A DNA stretch of 50,756 bases, taken from contig JAUSAO010000012.1 of assembly GCA_030652475.1 (NCBI GenBank), positions 1-50,756 of the forward strand. The letters run 5' to 3'. Below are positions 25,355 to 34,587 of this stretch, piece after piece. A model generated the notes under the pieces. That model ran no database searches, was not told where the DNA came from, and saw nothing but the letters and a program-made list of their open reading frames with translations. Position 1 is the first letter of the stretch, and each line of letters starts with the position of its first letter. Both the position numbers and the translations under genes were made by a program. The stretch is from Gallionella sp. Its GTDB lineage: Bacteria > Pseudomonadota > Gammaproteobacteria > Burkholderiales > Gallionellaceae.

Positions 25355-26008
25355 TCATTGCAGATTCAGCACGAACCTTGCCAGCATCGTCCGATCCGCT
25401 TCACTGATTTTCGAATTACCCGGCATGGCCATGCTACCCCACACGCCGCTACCGCCCTTGGCTATCTTGTTCACCAAATGCGCTTCTGCGCCCGCATCAC
25501 CGCGATATTTAACTGCCACAGCTTTCCAGGCGGGTCCAACCATCTTTCTGTCAATTGCATGGCAAGCCAGGCAATTGTTCTTTTTCGCCAGCGCCAGCGC
25601 ATCGGCCTCGGACACCACAACAGCAGGCTTGGCAACAGGTGCTGTTGCGGCCGCAACAACGGGTGCGGCTATCGCCTGAACCGCCATCTCCTTGACCGGC
25701 GCAACCACCTGTTCTTTCACTGCGGCAATTTTTGCCTTGGCAAGCGGTTGGACGGTCGTCTCGACCGGTGCGGACGCTACTGCTTTTTTAGCGACTGACT
25801 CAGTCTTCGCGGGAGGCGTTACAGACGTCTCCACAGACGGCGCTACGACAGCCGACTCCGCTACTGTCGCTTCCTGTTCGACTGCTACATTGACGGATGC
25901 ACTGGCCGGCTGCACCGCAAGCACCGCCTCCTGTTGTACCGGTGTTTCAGGCTGGCAGCCGTATAGTGCCACTAGCAACGATACCAACAAAATTTTCTGG
26001 ATATGCAT
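25355..26008 (-). CDS. Lipid-anchored cytochrome c with long Ala/Val/Pro linker
   Basis: This 217-aa protein has a lipoprotein signal (lipobox LYGC, C18), a linker of about 115 residues rich in Ala, Val, Thr, Pro and Lys (about 19-134), and a class I cytochrome c domain. Haem attaches at CLACH (C146, C149, H150) with M195 in GSMAMPGN as likely distal ligand. The domain closely resembles the neighbouring soluble cytochrome (shared AKKNNCxACHAID and VGPxxxxVxxKYxGDA), indicating duplication plus an added tether. The tether could let the haem domain reach across the periplasm. It is not a known named cytochrome to me. Confidence 0.85.
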   Translation of the reverse strand: MHIQKILLVSLLVALYGCQPETPVQQEAVLAVQPASASVNVAVEQEATVAESAVVAPSVETSVTPPAKTESVAKKAVASAPVETTVQPLAKAKIAAVKEQVVAPVKEMAVQAIAAPVVAAATAPVAKPAVVVSEADALALAKKNNCLACHAIDRKMVGPAWKAVAVKYRGDAGAEAHLVNKIAKGGSGVWGSMAMPGNSKISEADRTMLARFVLNLQ

Positions 26009-26040
26009 GATGCCCCCTTGTTTAAATACGAAGTGGCAGA

Positions 26041-27000
26041 CTACGCCGATTCCGCACGGTATTCAACAATCAGGGTATGCCGTGTTCCCGCCGCAATTTT
26101 CACTACATTCTCAATCGCATTCGCCGATTCCACACACACCATCTCACGCCAGCCGTCCGGCTGCCCCATGTCGCCCATCTTGTTGGCTTTTTCGACCCAC
26201 GGCGTCCACACCACAGTAGAAAAGCTGCCGGACTTGGCAATATGGATGCGACGCTTGAGCTTGTCGTCGTGAATCACACATTCTGCTGCACTGTTGATAT
26301 ACACGCGGTCGGTCTCACCGGAAAAGCTGATTGCACCGTCCTGCGTACGCAAACTGGAGCCGCCAACCTTGTCCCAGTAGTCGCATCCTTCCAGACCGGT
26401 CACGCGCACTGCGCCAATGTCACCGATCTGAAAATAGGTATGCAAGGCTTCGCCGATCACGAAATCGGTGGATCCGGTATTTTCAGTAGTCAATTCCATG
26501 CGCAGCGTTTCTCCGACGATCACCGTCAGATCCACATTGCAGTCATGCGGCCACTGCGCACGCGTCTTGTCGCTCTCTACCAGACGCAGGGTCAGGCGTG
26601 TCGCGCCATTCGGCTCCGTACCCGATTCGATCACCTGCCATGGCACTGTCCGTGCATAGCCGTGCCCTGAAAAGCTGCTTTCCGTCGCATGCGCACCAAA
26701 CCACGGCCAGCACACCGGCGCACCGCCGCGTATCGACTTACCGACTGCAGGTTGGGTATCGCGCGACAACCACACCACCGGAACGGGCTGGCTTTTCGGC
26801 TGCCAGCTCATCAGATGCGCGCCCTGCAAACAGACTGATGCGCTGCCCAGCGCGTTGTTGATTTCCGCGACGATCAGGCCGCTGGCAGCGCCAAGACCGC
26901 CCACAGGGCGAGTGTCTGGCGGCGTCCCCTTTACGGGGGCATCTTCACGAAACTTGAGTTGCCCGTTGATACCGAATTGTGTATTCAGTGCTGTAGCCAT
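26041..27000 (-). CDS. D-hexose-6-phosphate mutarotase (YeaD-like)
   Basis: This 319-aa protein belongs to the aldose-1-epimerase fold family, YeaD branch, which interconverts anomers of hexose 6-phosphates. The LMSWQPKSQPVPVVWLSRDT start, the RGGAPVCWPWFGAH motif, the catalytic histidine in GEALHTYFQIGDI and the late glutamate in VCVESANA fit the family. It starts 14 nt after the ilvD stop in the same direction, so it is likely co-transcribed with ilvD, though no metabolic link is known. Confidence 0.9.
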   Translation of the reverse strand: MATALNTQFGINGQLKFREDAPVKGTPPDTRPVGGLGAASGLIVAEINNALGSASVCLQGAHLMSWQPKSQPVPVVWLSRDTQPAVGKSIRGGAPVCWPWFGAHATESSFSGHGYARTVPWQVIESGTEPNGATRLTLRLVESDKTRAQWPHDCNVDLTVIVGETLRMELTTENTGSTDFVIGEALHTYFQIGDIGAVRVTGLEGCDYWDKVGGSSLRTQDGAISFSGETDRVYINSAAECVIHDDKLKRRIHIAKSGSFSTVVWTPWVEKANKMGDMGQPDGWREMVCVESANAIENVVKIAAGTRHTLIVEYRAESA

Positions 27001-27014
27001 GCTTTTCTCCCTGT

Positions 27015-28862
27015 TTATTTTTCTATTTGTGTCACATCACGCACCGCACCCTTGTCGGCTGAGGTGGTCATGGCTGCATACGCTCTGAGCGCGACAGACA
27101 CATGCCGCTCGCGACTGGCGGGCTTCCATGCCTGTTTACCGCGCGCTTCCATCGCGGCACGACGATCCTTCATCTTTTCATCGCTCACCGCCAGCGCAAT
27201 ACTGCGCTCCGGGATGTCGATTACTATCGTGTCCCCTTCTTCCACCAGACCGATCGCACCGCCTGCTGCCGCTTCCGGCGAGACGTGCCCGATGGATAGC
27301 CCCGATGTGCCGCCCGAGAAGCGCCCGTCAGTGAGCAACGCACATACCTTGCCCAGCCCTTTGGATTTCAGGTAAGCCGTCGGATACAACATCTCCTGCA
27401 TGCCCGGTCCGCCCTTGGGCCCTTCATAACGTATCACCACTACGTCACCCGCCACGACCTGATCGGCCAGAATCGCAGCCACTGCGTCGTCCTGGCTCTC
27501 GAACACGCGCGCCCGCCCGGTAAACTTCAAAATACTCTCATCTACCCCTGCGGTCTTGACGATGCAACCGTCCACCGCGATGTTGCCATGCAGCACCGCC
27601 AGCCCGCCGTCCTGCGAATAGGCGTGCGCCTTGTCGCGTATGCAGCCGGTCGCGCGATCCGCATCGACATCCGGATACAACATGGATTGCGAAAACGCGA
27701 TTGTCGTCACGATACCGCCGGGGGCGGCACGGAAGAATTTCTGTGTCGCCTCGTCAGCGCTTTGTACGATATCCCACTGAGCAAGGCCCGCACGCAGGGT
27801 ATTGCCGTACACCGAACTCACTTCTCCATGCAATAAACCGGCGCGATCCAGCTCGCCCAGAATCGCGGGAATACCACCCGCGCGATGCACGTCTTCCATG
27901 TGATATTCGGAAGAGGGCGCAACCTTGCACAAAGTGGGCACATGGCGTGAAAGCCTGTCCATGTCTTTCATGGTGAAGTCCACCTCTGCCTCGCGTGCGA
28001 TGGCCAACAGATGCAGCACGGTGTTGGTCGAACCACCCATGGCGATATCCAGCGTCATCGCATTCTCGAAGGCATTGAAATTGGCGATATTACGCGGCAA
28101 TACTGATTCATCGTCCTGCTCGTAATAGCGTTTGCACAGATCGACGATCACGTGACCTGCACGCAGAAACAACTGCTTGCGCTCGGCGTGTGTCGCCAGC
28201 ATCGTACCGTTGCCGGGCAGTGACAGCCCCAGCGCTTCAGTCAGGCAGTTCATCGAATTGGCCGTGAACATGCCTGAGCAGGAACCACAGGTAGGGCAGG
28301 CTGAACGTTCAATGGCATCAACTTCTTCGTCACTGCAACTGCTGTCCGCAGCCGAAACCATCGCGTCCACCAGATCCAGACCTCTTGTCTTGCCGCCCCA
28401 GGTCACCTTACCCGCTTCCATCGGCCCGCCGGAGACGAACACCACAGGGATATTCAGGCGCATCGCCGCCATCAGCATGCCGGGCGTGATTTTGTCGCAA
28501 TTTGAGATGCACACCAGCGCATCGGCACAATGGGCATTGACCATATACTCGACGCTATCGGCGATCAAATCGCGGCTGGGCAATGAGTACAGCATGCCGC
28601 TGTGCCCCATCGCAATACCGTCATCCACGGCTATGGTGTTGAATTCCTTGGCAACACCGCCCGCCCTTTCGATCTCGCGCGCAACCAGCTGCCCCATATC
28701 CTTGAGGTGCACATGGCCAGGTACAAATTGGGTAAATGAGTTGGCAATGGCAATGATAGGCTTGCCGAAGTCGCCTTCAGACATGCCAGTCGCGCGCCAC
28801 AATGAGCGTGCGCCGGCCATGTTGCGACCATGAGTGGAAGTACGGGAACGGTAAACTGGCAT
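27015..28862 (-). CDS. ilvD: Dihydroxy-acid dehydratase
   Basis: This 615-aa iron-sulfur enzyme performs the third common step of isoleucine and valine synthesis, dehydrating 2,3-dihydroxy acids to 2-keto acids. Cluster cysteines appear in [12 protein letters not shown] and [26 protein letters not shown], the [21 protein letters not shown] stretch and length match IlvD exactly. The start gives [21 protein letters not shown], the usual N-terminus. The promoter region towards lgt contains a MITE-like element beginning 57 bp upstream of the start codon. The mutarotase gene follows 14 nt downstream. Confidence 0.97.
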   Translation of the reverse strand: MPVYRSRTSTHGRNMAGARSLWRATGMSEGDFGKPIIAIANSFTQFVPGHVHLKDMGQLVAREIERAGGVAKEFNTIAVDDGIAMGHSGMLYSLPSRDLIADSVEYMVNAHCADALVCISNCDKITPGMLMAAMRLNIPVVFVSGGPMEAGKVTWGGKTRGLDLVDAMVSAADSSCSDEEVDAIERSACPTCGSCSGMFTANSMNCLTEALGLSLPGNGTMLATHAERKQLFLRAGHVIVDLCKRYYEQDDESVLPRNIANFNAFENAMTLDIAMGGSTNTVLHLLAIAREAEVDFTMKDMDRLSRHVPTLCKVAPSSEYHMEDVHRAGGIPAILGELDRAGLLHGEVSSVYGNTLRAGLAQWDIVQSADEATQKFFRAAPGGIVTTIAFSQSMLYPDVDADRATGCIRDKAHAYSQDGGLAVLHGNIAVDGCIVKTAGVDESILKFTGRARVFESQDDAVAAILADQVVAGDVVVIRYEGPKGGPGMQEMLYPTAYLKSKGLGKVCALLTDGRFSGGTSGLSIGHVSPEAAAGGAIGLVEEGDTIVIDIPERSIALAVSDEKMKDRRAAMEARGKQAWKPASRERHVSVALRAYAAMTTSADKGAVRDVTQIEK

Positions 28863-28918
28863 GATGTCTCTCTTGGGTAAGCTATAATCAAGCGACCGAT
28901 TCTACCCGATTCCACCAC

Positions 28919-29116
28919 AAGACCTCTACACAACGTAGCGAGCGCAGTTGAGGCAAGGCAAAAAATGGTGAGAAGCCGGAATGTGCGTTTGCACATGAGG
29001 ATTTTGAACTATTTTTTAACGCCGCATCAGCAAGCGCATAACCAATGACTTGGTTGGCGCAGTTTGCCAACTTAGTCAGTGGCTAGTTGTTTTATCAGTA
29101 GTTGTGCAGAGGTCTT
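28919..29116. mobile_element. 198-bp MITE-like element with 16-bp terminal inverted repeats
   Basis: AAGACCTCTACACAAC at 28919-28934 and GTTGTGCAGAGGTCTT at 29101-29116 are inverted repeats matching at 15 of 16 positions. The 166 bp between have no coding capacity that I can support. GACCTYTGCACAAC-like ends resemble those of some IS5-group elements (from memory), suggesting a non-autonomous derivative. No clear target duplication is visible. It occupies the ilvD-lgt intergenic region and ends 2 bp before the lgt ATG. Confidence 0.75.
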
Positions 29117-29118
29117 AC

Positions 29119-29946
29119 ATGTTCGTTTATCCACATATCAACCCCATCGCCCTGCAACTCGGCCCGCTCGCCATACACTGGTACGGTCTGATGTATCTGG
29201 CTGGCTTCATGTGCTTCATCTGGCTGGGGCGCAAACGCATCGTTGCGCTGGCAAAAATGGCGAAGAAGCCCGCCATATCCACCTCCTCGTCAAACCCATT
29301 CATCATCAACAACAAGCAGCTCGATGACCTGTTGTTCCATGGCGTGCTTGGCGTCATTTTAGGCGGTCGTCTGGGTGAAGTGCTGTTCTACAACCCCGCC
29401 TACTATTTTTCAAATCCGCTCAAAATCCTCGCCGTCTGGGAAGGCGGCATGTCTTTTCACGGCGGATTCATCGGTGTTCTGATAGCAATGGCCCTGTTCG
29501 CTTACCAGCATAAATTGCGCTGGCTGGAACTCATGGATTTCATCGCACCTCTGGTACCGCCGGGACTGGCGTTTGGCCGTCTGGGCAATTTCATCAACGG
29601 CGAATTGTGGGGGCGTCCCACCGATGGACCGTGGGGCATGGTTTTCCCCCACGTGGACGCCTTGCCGCGCCACCCTTCGCAACTCTATGAATTCGCACTG
29701 GAAGGCGTACTGCTGTTCGTGCTGCTCTGGCTATACGCCAAGAAGCCGCGCCCTGCGGGCGCAATCTCCGGTTTGTTCCTGATCGGCTACGGCAGTTTCC
29801 GTTTTCTCGCCGAATTCACTCGCAACCCCGACGATGGCATCTTCGGGCTGATGACCTTCGGTATCAGCATGGGGCAATGGCTCAGCCTGCCCATGGTCAT
29901 CGTTGGCGTATTGATGATGATTTTGGCTGTACGGCGAGCAACTTGA
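29119..29946 (+). CDS. lgt: Prolipoprotein diacylglyceryl transferase
   Basis: This 275-aa inner-membrane enzyme transfers diacylglyceryl from phosphatidylglycerol to lipobox cysteines. About seven helices are present. The family signature is [22 protein letters not shown] (shown in segments: [20 protein letters not shown]), with HPSQLYE and the [10 protein letters not shown] start region that includes the essential histidine of AIHWYG. The ATG at 29119 is preceded at 6 nt by AGAGG (29108-29112), which belongs to the terminal repeat of the MITE-like element. Upstream in-frame starts lie inside that element and are unlikely. It serves lipoproteins such as LivK and the tethered cytochrome in this window. 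Confidence 0.95.
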   Translation: MFVYPHINPIALQLGPLAIHWYGLMYLAGFMCFIWLGRKRIVALAKMAKKPAISTSSSNPFIINNKQLDDLLFHGVLGVILGGRLGEVLFYNPAYYFSNPLKILAVWEGGMSFHGGFIGVLIAMALFAYQHKLRWLELMDFIAPLVPPGLAFGRLGNFINGELWGRPTDGPWGMVFPHVDALPRHPSQLYEFALEGVLLFVLLWLYAKKPRPAGAISGLFLIGYGSFRFLAEFTRNPDDGIFGLMTFGISMGQWLSLPMVIVGVLMMILAVRRAT

Positions 29947-30003
29947 CACCCGTGTTGACCTCTCGCACACTGTCCGCGCTATCAACCTAATCGCAGGATC
30001 ACC

Positions 30004-31284
30004 TTGGAAGACATCTCTTTAAGCGCGTTGTTTGGCATTCTGCTGTTGCTGCTGGTATTCGGTGCATGGTTCTCTGCGGCAGAAACCAGCATGATGGCGA
30101 TCAACCGTCACCGACTAAATCACCTGATACGCAAGGGCAACCGCAGCGCAAAATTAACTGGGCGATTGCTATCCCAGATTGACAGGCTGCTGGGTTCGAT
30201 TCTGTTCGGCAACACCCTGCTCAATGTCGCTGCGGCAGCGGTCACCAACATCGTTATCATGCGCCTGTTCGGTGCCAGCGAACTGGCACTGTTGATCGGC
30301 ACGCTGCTCATCACATTTGTACTGCTGGTATTCAGTGAAATCATGCCCAAGATCATTGCGGCCAGCTATCCAGAGCGTGTAGCGCTTCCGTCCAGTTATA
30401 TACTCACCCCGTTGATTACCCTGTTTCAGCCCATCGTCGCGATCGCCGGTGGCATGGTCAAAGCCATGCTGTGGATGATGCGCATCAAAATAGAAACCGA
30501 CCAGAGCAAACAGAAAATGACGCTGGAGGAGCTGCGCGGACTGGTGCTGGATGCCGAGCATTTCCTGCCGCGCAAACATCAGAAAATGCTGCTGAATCTG
30601 GTGGATCTGGAACGCATCACGGTCAATGACGTGATGGTCACACGCAACCAGATCGAAGCGCTCGACATCAATGCCAAATACGATGCGCTGCGCCAGCAAA
30701 TTATCACCTGCCACCACACCCTGCTGCCGGTTTTTGCCGATACGCCCAGCAACATCATCGGCATCCTGCACATCAAACGCGTACCCGCCCTGATGCAGGA
30801 GACTGTGCTGGATGTGGAGCAACTGCGGGAAGTGCTCAGCGAACCGTACTTCATCCCCTCCGGCACGCCGCTGCTTCAGCAACTTCAACAGTTTCAGCAA
30901 CGTCACGCACGCCTGGGACTGGTAGTGGACGAGTACGGCGAGTTGCTGGGTCTGGTCACACTGGAAAACATTCTGGAAGAAATCGTTGGTGAATTCACTA
31001 CCCAGTCGCCCGCACAAACCGGAAAATTTATGCGCCAGGAGGATGGCAGCATACTGCTGGAAGGGAGCAACAGCCTGCGTGAACTGAACCGAAAACTGGG
31101 CTTGCATCTGCCGCTGGACAGCGCCAAGACACTCAACGGGCTGATACTTGAACATCTGGAAGACATTCCGGAAACCGGCACCAGCCTGAAAATTGCCGGC
31201 TACCCCATCGAAATCATTCAGACGCAGGATCGCATCGTCAAAGTGGTGCGCCTGTTCCCGGCACAAATAATTAAAAAACCGTGA
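30004..31284 (+). CDS. CNNM/CorC-family transporter with CBS domains
   Basis: This 426-aa protein has an N-terminal CNNM (DUF21) membrane domain (about 1-180; WFSAAETSMMAINRHRL, LLGSILFGNTLLNV, EIMPKIIAA), a pair of CBS domains (about 200-330; NDVMVTRNQIEALDI, GLVVDEYGELLGLVTLENILEEIVGE), and a CorC/HlyC C-terminal domain (about 345-420). Such proteins (YfjD/CorB type) are linked to magnesium or cobalt efflux or resistance. The start is a TTG at 30004 with AGGA 6 nt upstream; no better in-frame ATG precedes the first helix. It sits where pilB is often found next to pilC. Confidence 0.9.
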   Translation: MEDISLSALFGILLLLLVFGAWFSAAETSMMAINRHRLNHLIRKGNRSAKLTGRLLSQIDRLLGSILFGNTLLNVAAAAVTNIVIMRLFGASELALLIGTLLITFVLLVFSEIMPKIIAASYPERVALPSSYILTPLITLFQPIVAIAGGMVKAMLWMMRIKIETDQSKQKMTLEELRGLVLDAEHFLPRKHQKMLLNLVDLERITVNDVMVTRNQIEALDINAKYDALRQQIITCHHTLLPVFADTPSNIIGILHIKRVPALMQETVLDVEQLREVLSEPYFIPSGTPLLQQLQQFQQRHARLGLVVDEYGELLGLVTLENILEEIVGEFTTQSPAQTGKFMRQEDGSILLEGSNSLRELNRKLGLHLPLDSAKTLNGLILEHLEDIPETGTSLKIAGYPIEIIQTQDRIVKVVRLFPAQIIKKP

Positions 31285-31412
31285 GTGGCGAGTCGTACAC
31301 CCGCAAGGGATGGGCCGTGCGGTACCCGCAGCTAAAGCTGCGACCGCTACGCTCAGTGGTGAGTGTGGCAGATTTTCCCACTTTCTACTTCCAACTTACC
31401 ACTCTCTGCCCC
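31282..31412. repeat. GTGAGTGG-type repeat element before pilC
   Basis: GTGAGTGGCGAGT at the start and a segment TTTTCCCACTTTCTACTTCCAACTTACCACTCTCT at 31373-31407 (described here by its ends) match the element before pilD at 32947-32988 and the heptamer tandem at 2251. A GCAGCTAAAGCTGC palindrome lies between. The 31285-31484 interval has no gene. Confidence 0.7.
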
Positions 31413-31484
31413 ACCGGCTTTACAAGACACTCAAAGCTCGGCATCATGCCCACCAAGGTCAGATAGCAAATCAAAGGACACGTT

Positions 31485-32696
31485 ATGGCTGTCGCAGCTA
31501 CGAAAGCAAAAGAATTCACCTTTTCCTGGGAAGGCAAAGATAAGTCCGGCAAGTTAATCAGGGGGGAAACACGCTCGGTTGGTGAAGCCAACCTGGCCGC
31601 CCATCTGCGCCGACAGGGGGTCAACGTCAGCAAGATCAAACGTGTACGCAGCAGCGCCAAAGCGATCACTGAAAAAGATATTGCATTGTTTACCCGGCAA
31701 CTTGCCACCATGTTGCGTGCGGGCGTGCCGCTGTTACAAGCGTTTGATATTGTCGGCAAGGGGCATAACAATCCTTCCGTATCAAAATTACTGTTTGCGA
31801 TCAAAACCGATATTGAAACCGGCAGCAGCTTGCAACAGGCCTTTAAAAAACACCCTCTGTATTTCGATGATCTGTACTGCAATCTGATTGGCGCGGGAGA
31901 AGCAGCAGGTATTCTGGACACTTTGCTGGATCGCCTGGCTTCCTACAAGGAAAAAATTCTGGCCATTAAGGGCAAAATCAAGTCCGCCTTGTTTTACCCG
32001 ATTTCCATTCTCGTCGTGGCTTTCATCATCACCGCCGTGATCATGATTTTTGTTATTCCCGCGTTCAAGGAATTATTTTCCGGATTCGGCGCAGATTTGC
32101 CCGCACCGACGTTATTCATCATGGCCATTTCTGACTTCTTCGTGACCTACTGGTGGGCGATTTTTGGCGGCATAGGTGGCGGATTTTATACTTTCTTCTA
32201 TTTCTGGAAACGCAGCAAACCCATGCAAGCGCTCATGGACCGAATATTGCTTAAAGTGCCCGTATTTGGCGCGCTGGTACGCAAAGCCACAATCGCACGC
32301 TGGACGCGTACGCTGGCCACCATGTTTGCGGCCGGCGTACCACTGGTCGAGGCATTGAATTCGGTGGCGGGTGCGGCAGGCAATGCCGTTTATTTTGAAG
32401 CCACCAAAAATATTCAGCGCGAGGTCAGCACGGGCAACAGCCTGACCGTCTCCATGCAAAACACCGAGGTTTTTCCCAGCATGGTGTTGCAAATGGTCTC
32501 TATAGGCGAAGAAGCCGGCTCGCTGGATGCCATGCTGAGCAAGGTTGCCGACTTTTACGAAGCTGAAGTGGATGATGCCGTTGAAGCCCTGTCCAGCCTG
32601 ATGGAACCGATCATCATGGTAGTACTCGGCACCCTGATCGGTGGCATGGTCGTCGCTATGTATCTGCCTATCTTCAAAATGGGACAGGTGGTTTAA
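31485..32696 (+). CDS. pilC: Type IV pilus inner-membrane platform protein PilC
   Basis: This 403-aa protein is the GspF/PilC platform that couples the assembly ATPase to pilin insertion. Two homologous halves (about 70-195 and 275-395) each have the FTRQLATMLRAGVPLLQAFDI or WTRTLATMFAAGVPLVEALNS pattern, followed by helical hairpins; three membrane helices lie near 170-190, 215-240 and 375-395. The length is standard. pilB, which usually precedes pilC, is absent; a CNNM gene is in its place. pilD follows after a 300-bp repeat-rich gap. Confidence 0.95.
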   Translation: MAVAATKAKEFTFSWEGKDKSGKLIRGETRSVGEANLAAHLRRQGVNVSKIKRVRSSAKAITEKDIALFTRQLATMLRAGVPLLQAFDIVGKGHNNPSVSKLLFAIKTDIETGSSLQQAFKKHPLYFDDLYCNLIGAGEAAGILDTLLDRLASYKEKILAIKGKIKSALFYPISILVVAFIITAVIMIFVIPAFKELFSGFGADLPAPTLFIMAISDFFVTYWWAIFGGIGGGFYTFFYFWKRSKPMQALMDRILLKVPVFGALVRKATIARWTRTLATMFAAGVPLVEALNSVAGAAGNAVYFEATKNIQREVSTGNSLTVSMQNTEVFPSMVLQMVSIGEEAGSLDAMLSKVADFYEAEVDDAVEALSSLMEPIIMVVLGTLIGGMVVAMYLPIFKMGQVV

Positions 32697-32871
32697 TCCC
32701 AGATTGTCCATTAGCAAAAACGGTGTCATACCGGCGCAGGCCGGTATCCAGATGATTAACAAATGCCCACGTCAGTGGGACAACATTAAGGTTTTGTCCG
32801 CTTCGCGGCATATTTTTTATAACTGGATTCCGGCCTTCGCCGGAATGACGGCCTAATGGATTATTTGGGTT
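32695..32871. repeat. Nested palindromic repeat island between pilC and pilD
   Basis: Outer inverted repeats AATCCCAGATTGTCCATTAG (32695-32714) and CTAATGGATTATTTGGGTT (32853-32871) enclose inverted copies of a GCCGGTATCCAG / CTGGATTCCGGCC dispersed repeat (about 32725-32752 and 32822-32850). A second island with the same outer sequence but different contents lies at 50043-50303. Confidence 0.85.
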
Positions 32872-32885
32872 AATTGCAGATAGTA

Positions 32886-32990
32886 GTGAATGGAAAATAG
32901 CGAGTGGCGAGTGGTAAAAACCTGATACAGACTCAAGAAAAATGTGCGGCTTTTCCCACTCACTACTTACTACTCACCACTTACCTCTCT
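32886..32990. repeat. GTGAGTGG-type inverted repeat before pilD
   Basis: GAGTGGCGAGTGGTA on the left (to about 32919) and CACTCACTACTTACTACTC on the right (from about 32956) are inverted relatives of the heptamer array at 2251. The right part ends 6 bp before the pilD ATG, again leaving no clear ribosome-binding site. Confidence 0.8.
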
Positions 32991-32995
32991 CAAAT

Positions 32996-33862
32996 ATGAA
33001 TCTACTCGACTTACTCCAATCGTCACCGCCGCTGTTTATCGGTGTTTGCACTGTACTTGGCCTGCTGGTCGGCAGTTTCCTGAACGTGGTGATACATCGT
33101 TTTCCGAAAATGATGGAGCTGGGCTGGCAGCAGCAATGCGCCGAACTGCATGGCAAACAACTCACCCCCGGCGAGCCTTACAATCTGATCACGCCCCGTT
33201 CCGCCTGTCCGCATTGCAATCACGCCATCAGCGCGTGGGAAAACATTCCAGTCGTCAGTTATCTGCTGTTGAAGGGGAAATGCCGTGATTGCAAGGCAGC
33301 CATTTCACCACGCTATCCCATCATCGAAGCCATCAGCGGCCTGATGTGCGGGTTTGCGGCCTTGCATTTCGGCTTTGGGCTGGCAACTGCAGGCGCCCTC
33401 CTGCTGATTTGGGCCTTGCTGGTGCTTACCGTGATCGATTTTGACACGCAATTGCTGCCGGACGACATCACCCTCCCGCTCGTCTGGGCCGGACTGCTGT
33501 TCAATCTGGTCGGGGGATTCGCCACGCTGCCCGACGCCCTGCTGGGCGCCGTCTTCGGCTACCTCGCCCTCTGGTCCGTATACTGGCTGTTCAAACTGGT
33601 CACCGGCAAGGAAGGCATGGGTTATGGCGACTTCAAGCTGCTCGCCGCGCTCGGTGCCTGGCTGGGCTGGCAACTGCTGCCGCTGATCATCATCCTGTCA
33701 TCGCTGGTCGGTGCAGTAGTCGGTATCGCCCTGATTGTCGTCGTCAAACAGGGGCGCGACATTCCCATCCCGTTTGGCCCTTATCTGGCGGGCGGCGGCC
33801 TGATTGCACTGTTCTGGGGTCAAACACTGACGCAAAATTATCTGCAACTGCTGGCACCATGA
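32996..33862 (+). CDS. pilD: Prepilin peptidase / N-methyltransferase PilD
   Basis: This 288-aa inner-membrane aspartyl protease cleaves and N-methylates type IV prepilins and pseudopilins. The N-terminal cytoplasmic loop has the zinc tetracysteine C71xxC74 and C96xxC99 together with SFLNVVIHR. The catalytic aspartates are D148 (TVIDFD) and D212 (GYGDFKL). I start at the ATG at 32996; the longer in-frame start at 32942 translates the repeat. The stop overlaps the coaE start (ATGA). The pilD-coaE-zapD-yacG order is conserved in many proteobacteria. Confidence 0.95.
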   Translation: MNLLDLLQSSPPLFIGVCTVLGLLVGSFLNVVIHRFPKMMELGWQQQCAELHGKQLTPGEPYNLITPRSACPHCNHAISAWENIPVVSYLLLKGKCRDCKAAISPRYPIIEAISGLMCGFAALHFGFGLATAGALLLIWALLVLTVIDFDTQLLPDDITLPLVWAGLLFNLVGGFATLPDALLGAVFGYLALWSVYWLFKLVTGKEGMGYGDFKLLAALGAWLGWQLLPLIIILSSLVGAVVGIALIVVVKQGRDIPIPFGPYLAGGGLIALFWGQTLTQNYLQLLAP

Positions 33863-34518
33863 GTGCGTCTGAACACCCGGCCATGCCACTTCAACATGCA
33901 CATGATAGGCTTTGCATCGGCCTGACCGGCGGGATAGGTTGCGGAAAAAGCACCGTCGCACGCTTATTTGAATCACACGGCGCAGGTATCATAGATACAG
34001 ATGCGATTGCCCACCAGTTAACGCAACCCGACGGACTCGCCATTTCATCTATCCGCACCGCTTTCGGCGCGGATTACCTCACGGACACGGGTGCGCTGGA
34101 TCGCACCAGAATGCGTCAGCTGATATTTTCCGATGTGAATGCCAGGCACAAACTGGAAAATATATTACATCCGCAGATACTGGCCATCAGCCTGTCCCGA
34201 CTGCAAACATTTTCCCAGGCACCCTACGTCATCCTGATGGTGCCATTGCTGCTGGAAAATCCGGATTTCATAGCATTAGTTCAACGCGTATTACTGGTAG
34301 ATTGCACCGAAAAAAAACAGATCGAACGTGTCAAACAGCGCAGCCAGCTTGACGAAACAGAAATCCGTGCGATTATCGCCCAACAGGTTCCCTCGGAAAT
34401 ACGTATTGCGCGCGCTGATGACATCATCCAGAATGACGGCACGCGTGACGAATTGGCAAATCAGGTTGCCGCCATGCACAATTGCTATTTACGTCTGGGC
34501 CATGAAAACACCATTTGA
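33859..34518 (+). CDS. coaE: Dephospho-CoA kinase
   Basis: This 219-aa kinase performs the last step of coenzyme A synthesis. The P-loop is GLTGGIGCGKSTVARLF, followed by IIDTDAIAHQLTQPDG and the LENILHPQI and VMVPLLLENPDF-like lid segments (here ILMVPLLLEN). The start overlaps the pilD stop by ATGA, giving a 17-residue leader before the P-loop strand, a little longer than usual. zapD follows 69 nt later. Confidence 0.95.
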   Translation: MSASEHPAMPLQHAHDRLCIGLTGGIGCGKSTVARLFESHGAGIIDTDAIAHQLTQPDGLAISSIRTAFGADYLTDTGALDRTRMRQLIFSDVNARHKLENILHPQILAISLSRLQTFSQAPYVILMVPLLLENPDFIALVQRVLLVDCTEKKQIERVKQRSQLDETEIRAIIAQQVPSEIRIARADDIIQNDGTRDELANQVAAMHNCYLRLGHENTI

Positions 34519-34587
34519 CGACAAGCGGATATTCAATATATCTTTCCGCATTCATTTTATTTCAAACGAATATCAGGCCCTAATGAC

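Noticed and set aside
29050..29118. Earlier start for lgt
   Set aside because: It lies in the MITE-like element; family N-terminus begins at MFVYPHINP.
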